Assembly (NCBI GenBank): GCA_021158375.1
Contig: JAGGUS010000200.1
Location: 1 to 5,599 of the forward strand
DNA from: Thermoprotei archaeon
Lineage (GTDB): Archaea; Thermoproteota; Thermoprotei; QMSL01; B3-G16
Length of the DNA stretch: 5,599 nucleotides
Reading direction: 5' to 3'
Part shown: positions 5,427-5,599 of the stretch, one piece after another
Position numbering within the stretch: position 1 is the first letter of the stretch
How the letters are laid out: each line of letters begins with the position of its first letter
Made by a program: the position numbers and the translations under genes
Notes under the pieces: generated by a model
The model's input: the letters and a program-made list of their open reading frames with translations, nothing else
What the model was told of the DNA's origin: nothing
The model's database searches: none

Positions 5427-5475
5427 GGGCCTTCTAAGCCGGTGGTCCGGGGTTCAAATCCCCGCGGGCCCGCCA
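5427..5475 (+). tRNA. trnR: tRNA-Arg(UCU) 3' half only, probable integration attachment site
   Basis: The segment reads as the anticodon loop CTTCTAA (5431-5437, anticodon TCT at 5433-5435), the 3' anticodon strand GCCGG, a short variable loop, a perfect 5-bp T stem (CGGGG 5448-5452 with CCCCG 5460-5464) around TTCAAAT, the 3' acceptor strand CGGGCCC, discriminator G and encoded CCA. The 5' acceptor strand (expected GGGCCCG), D arm and proper 5' anticodon strand are missing; the bases before it, TTTATAAATAT, are A/T-rich. At 5426-5430 CGGGC gives one mismatch (position 28) against GCCGG, so tRNA identity starts within the anticodon stem. Archaeal tyrosine recombinases such as the SSV type use exactly this anticodon-to-3'-end stretch of tRNA genes, so an att scar is the best reading. 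A split-tRNA 3' half is the alternative, but the leader needed to pair with a 5' half is not seen. Confidence 0.75.
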
Positions 5476-5599
5476 CACAAATCAGTAAATCGTTTAGTTC
5501 TTGATTATTAACGGAAATTTTAGTTATTTTTAGTTACTGAGATTATGTAGTATTTGATTCTGGAGTAGAAGAGTAATAAAAAGCAAATTCTTGCGGTAA
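5476..5599. other. A/T-rich non-coding flank, probably host side of the att site
   Basis: No supported gene is seen in these 124 bases. TTTAGTTA occurs twice 10 bp apart (5519-5526, 5529-5536) with a variant TTTAGTTC at 5493-5500, which may be low-complexity chance. Short frames entering from the right edge on the minus strand are too brief to judge. Confidence 0.4.

Larger units (their letters stand above)
1..5475. mobile_element. Inferred right-hand part of a tRNA-integrated element (left end outside window)
   Basis: When an element integrates into the 3' part of a tRNA gene, the tRNA is restored at one end and a bare 3' fragment remains at the other, downstream in tRNA orientation. The fragment at 5427-5475 points right, so the element should lie to its left. 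The unknown, small, membrane-anchored and decayed genes fit accessory cargo. How far left the element reaches, and whether it is one element or layered insertions, cannot be seen; no integrase is in the window. Confidence 0.4.

Noticed and set aside
5543..5599. Partial minus-strand frame entering from the right edge
   Set aside because: Only 18 codons are visible and all three frames there are similarly short, so coding cannot be judged.
1..5599. CRISPR array belonging to the type III remnant
   Set aside because: No regularly spaced direct repeats of 24-37 bp are visible anywhere in the window.

Overview
The window looks archaeal, most likely a hyperthermophilic Thermoproteota (crenarchaeal) genome; I cannot name a genus. 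The grounds are A/T-rich TATA-like boxes 23-30 nt ahead of several start codons (leaderless style), GGTG/GAGGTG ribosome sites at others, Lys/Glu/Arg-rich compact proteins, GTG start usage and a tRNA-Arg(UCU) 3' half of archaeal type with encoded CCA.

Left third (1-2076): the minus strand carries the 5' end of a GHKL ATPase gene of the sacsin N-terminal kind, running off the left edge. Behind it lies a broken RAMP gene (about 420-1120, minus), best explained as a decayed csm4-like subunit gene of a type III CRISPR effector; its pieces are spread over all three frames. Head-to-head with that remnant, a plus-strand HEPN-domain protein (1192-2076) is intact. HEPN and sacsin-type ATPase modules are fused in animal sacsin, so their closeness here is notable, though no function follows from it.

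Middle (2077-4500): a 79-aa tail-anchored basic protein (plus), then minus-strand genes: a 260-aa protein with one membrane helix and a probable beta-sandwich, a 213-aa protein that resembles the stand-alone C-terminal domain of lantibiotic dehydratases/thiopeptide enzymes, and a 128-aa zinc-ribbon membrane protein that starts the two-gene operon containing the 213-aa gene.

Right part (4500-5599): a 56-aa small gene (4606-4776, minus) and a 178-aa N-terminally membrane-anchored helical protein (minus), then a lone 3' half of tRNA-Arg(UCU) at about 5427-5475. The 5' half is nowhere in the window. The simplest reading is an attachment-site scar left by a tyrosine-recombinase element integrated in the tRNA gene. 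Given the orientation, the element should lie to the left, so most genes here would be cargo near its right end, and 5476 onward would be host flank.

No integrase, CRISPR array, intact tRNA or rRNA gene is visible. The genes do not form one obvious pathway; the picture is an accessory island mixing a decayed CRISPR gene, two nucleotide/RNA-linked domain types (GHKL, HEPN) and several small membrane-anchored unknowns.
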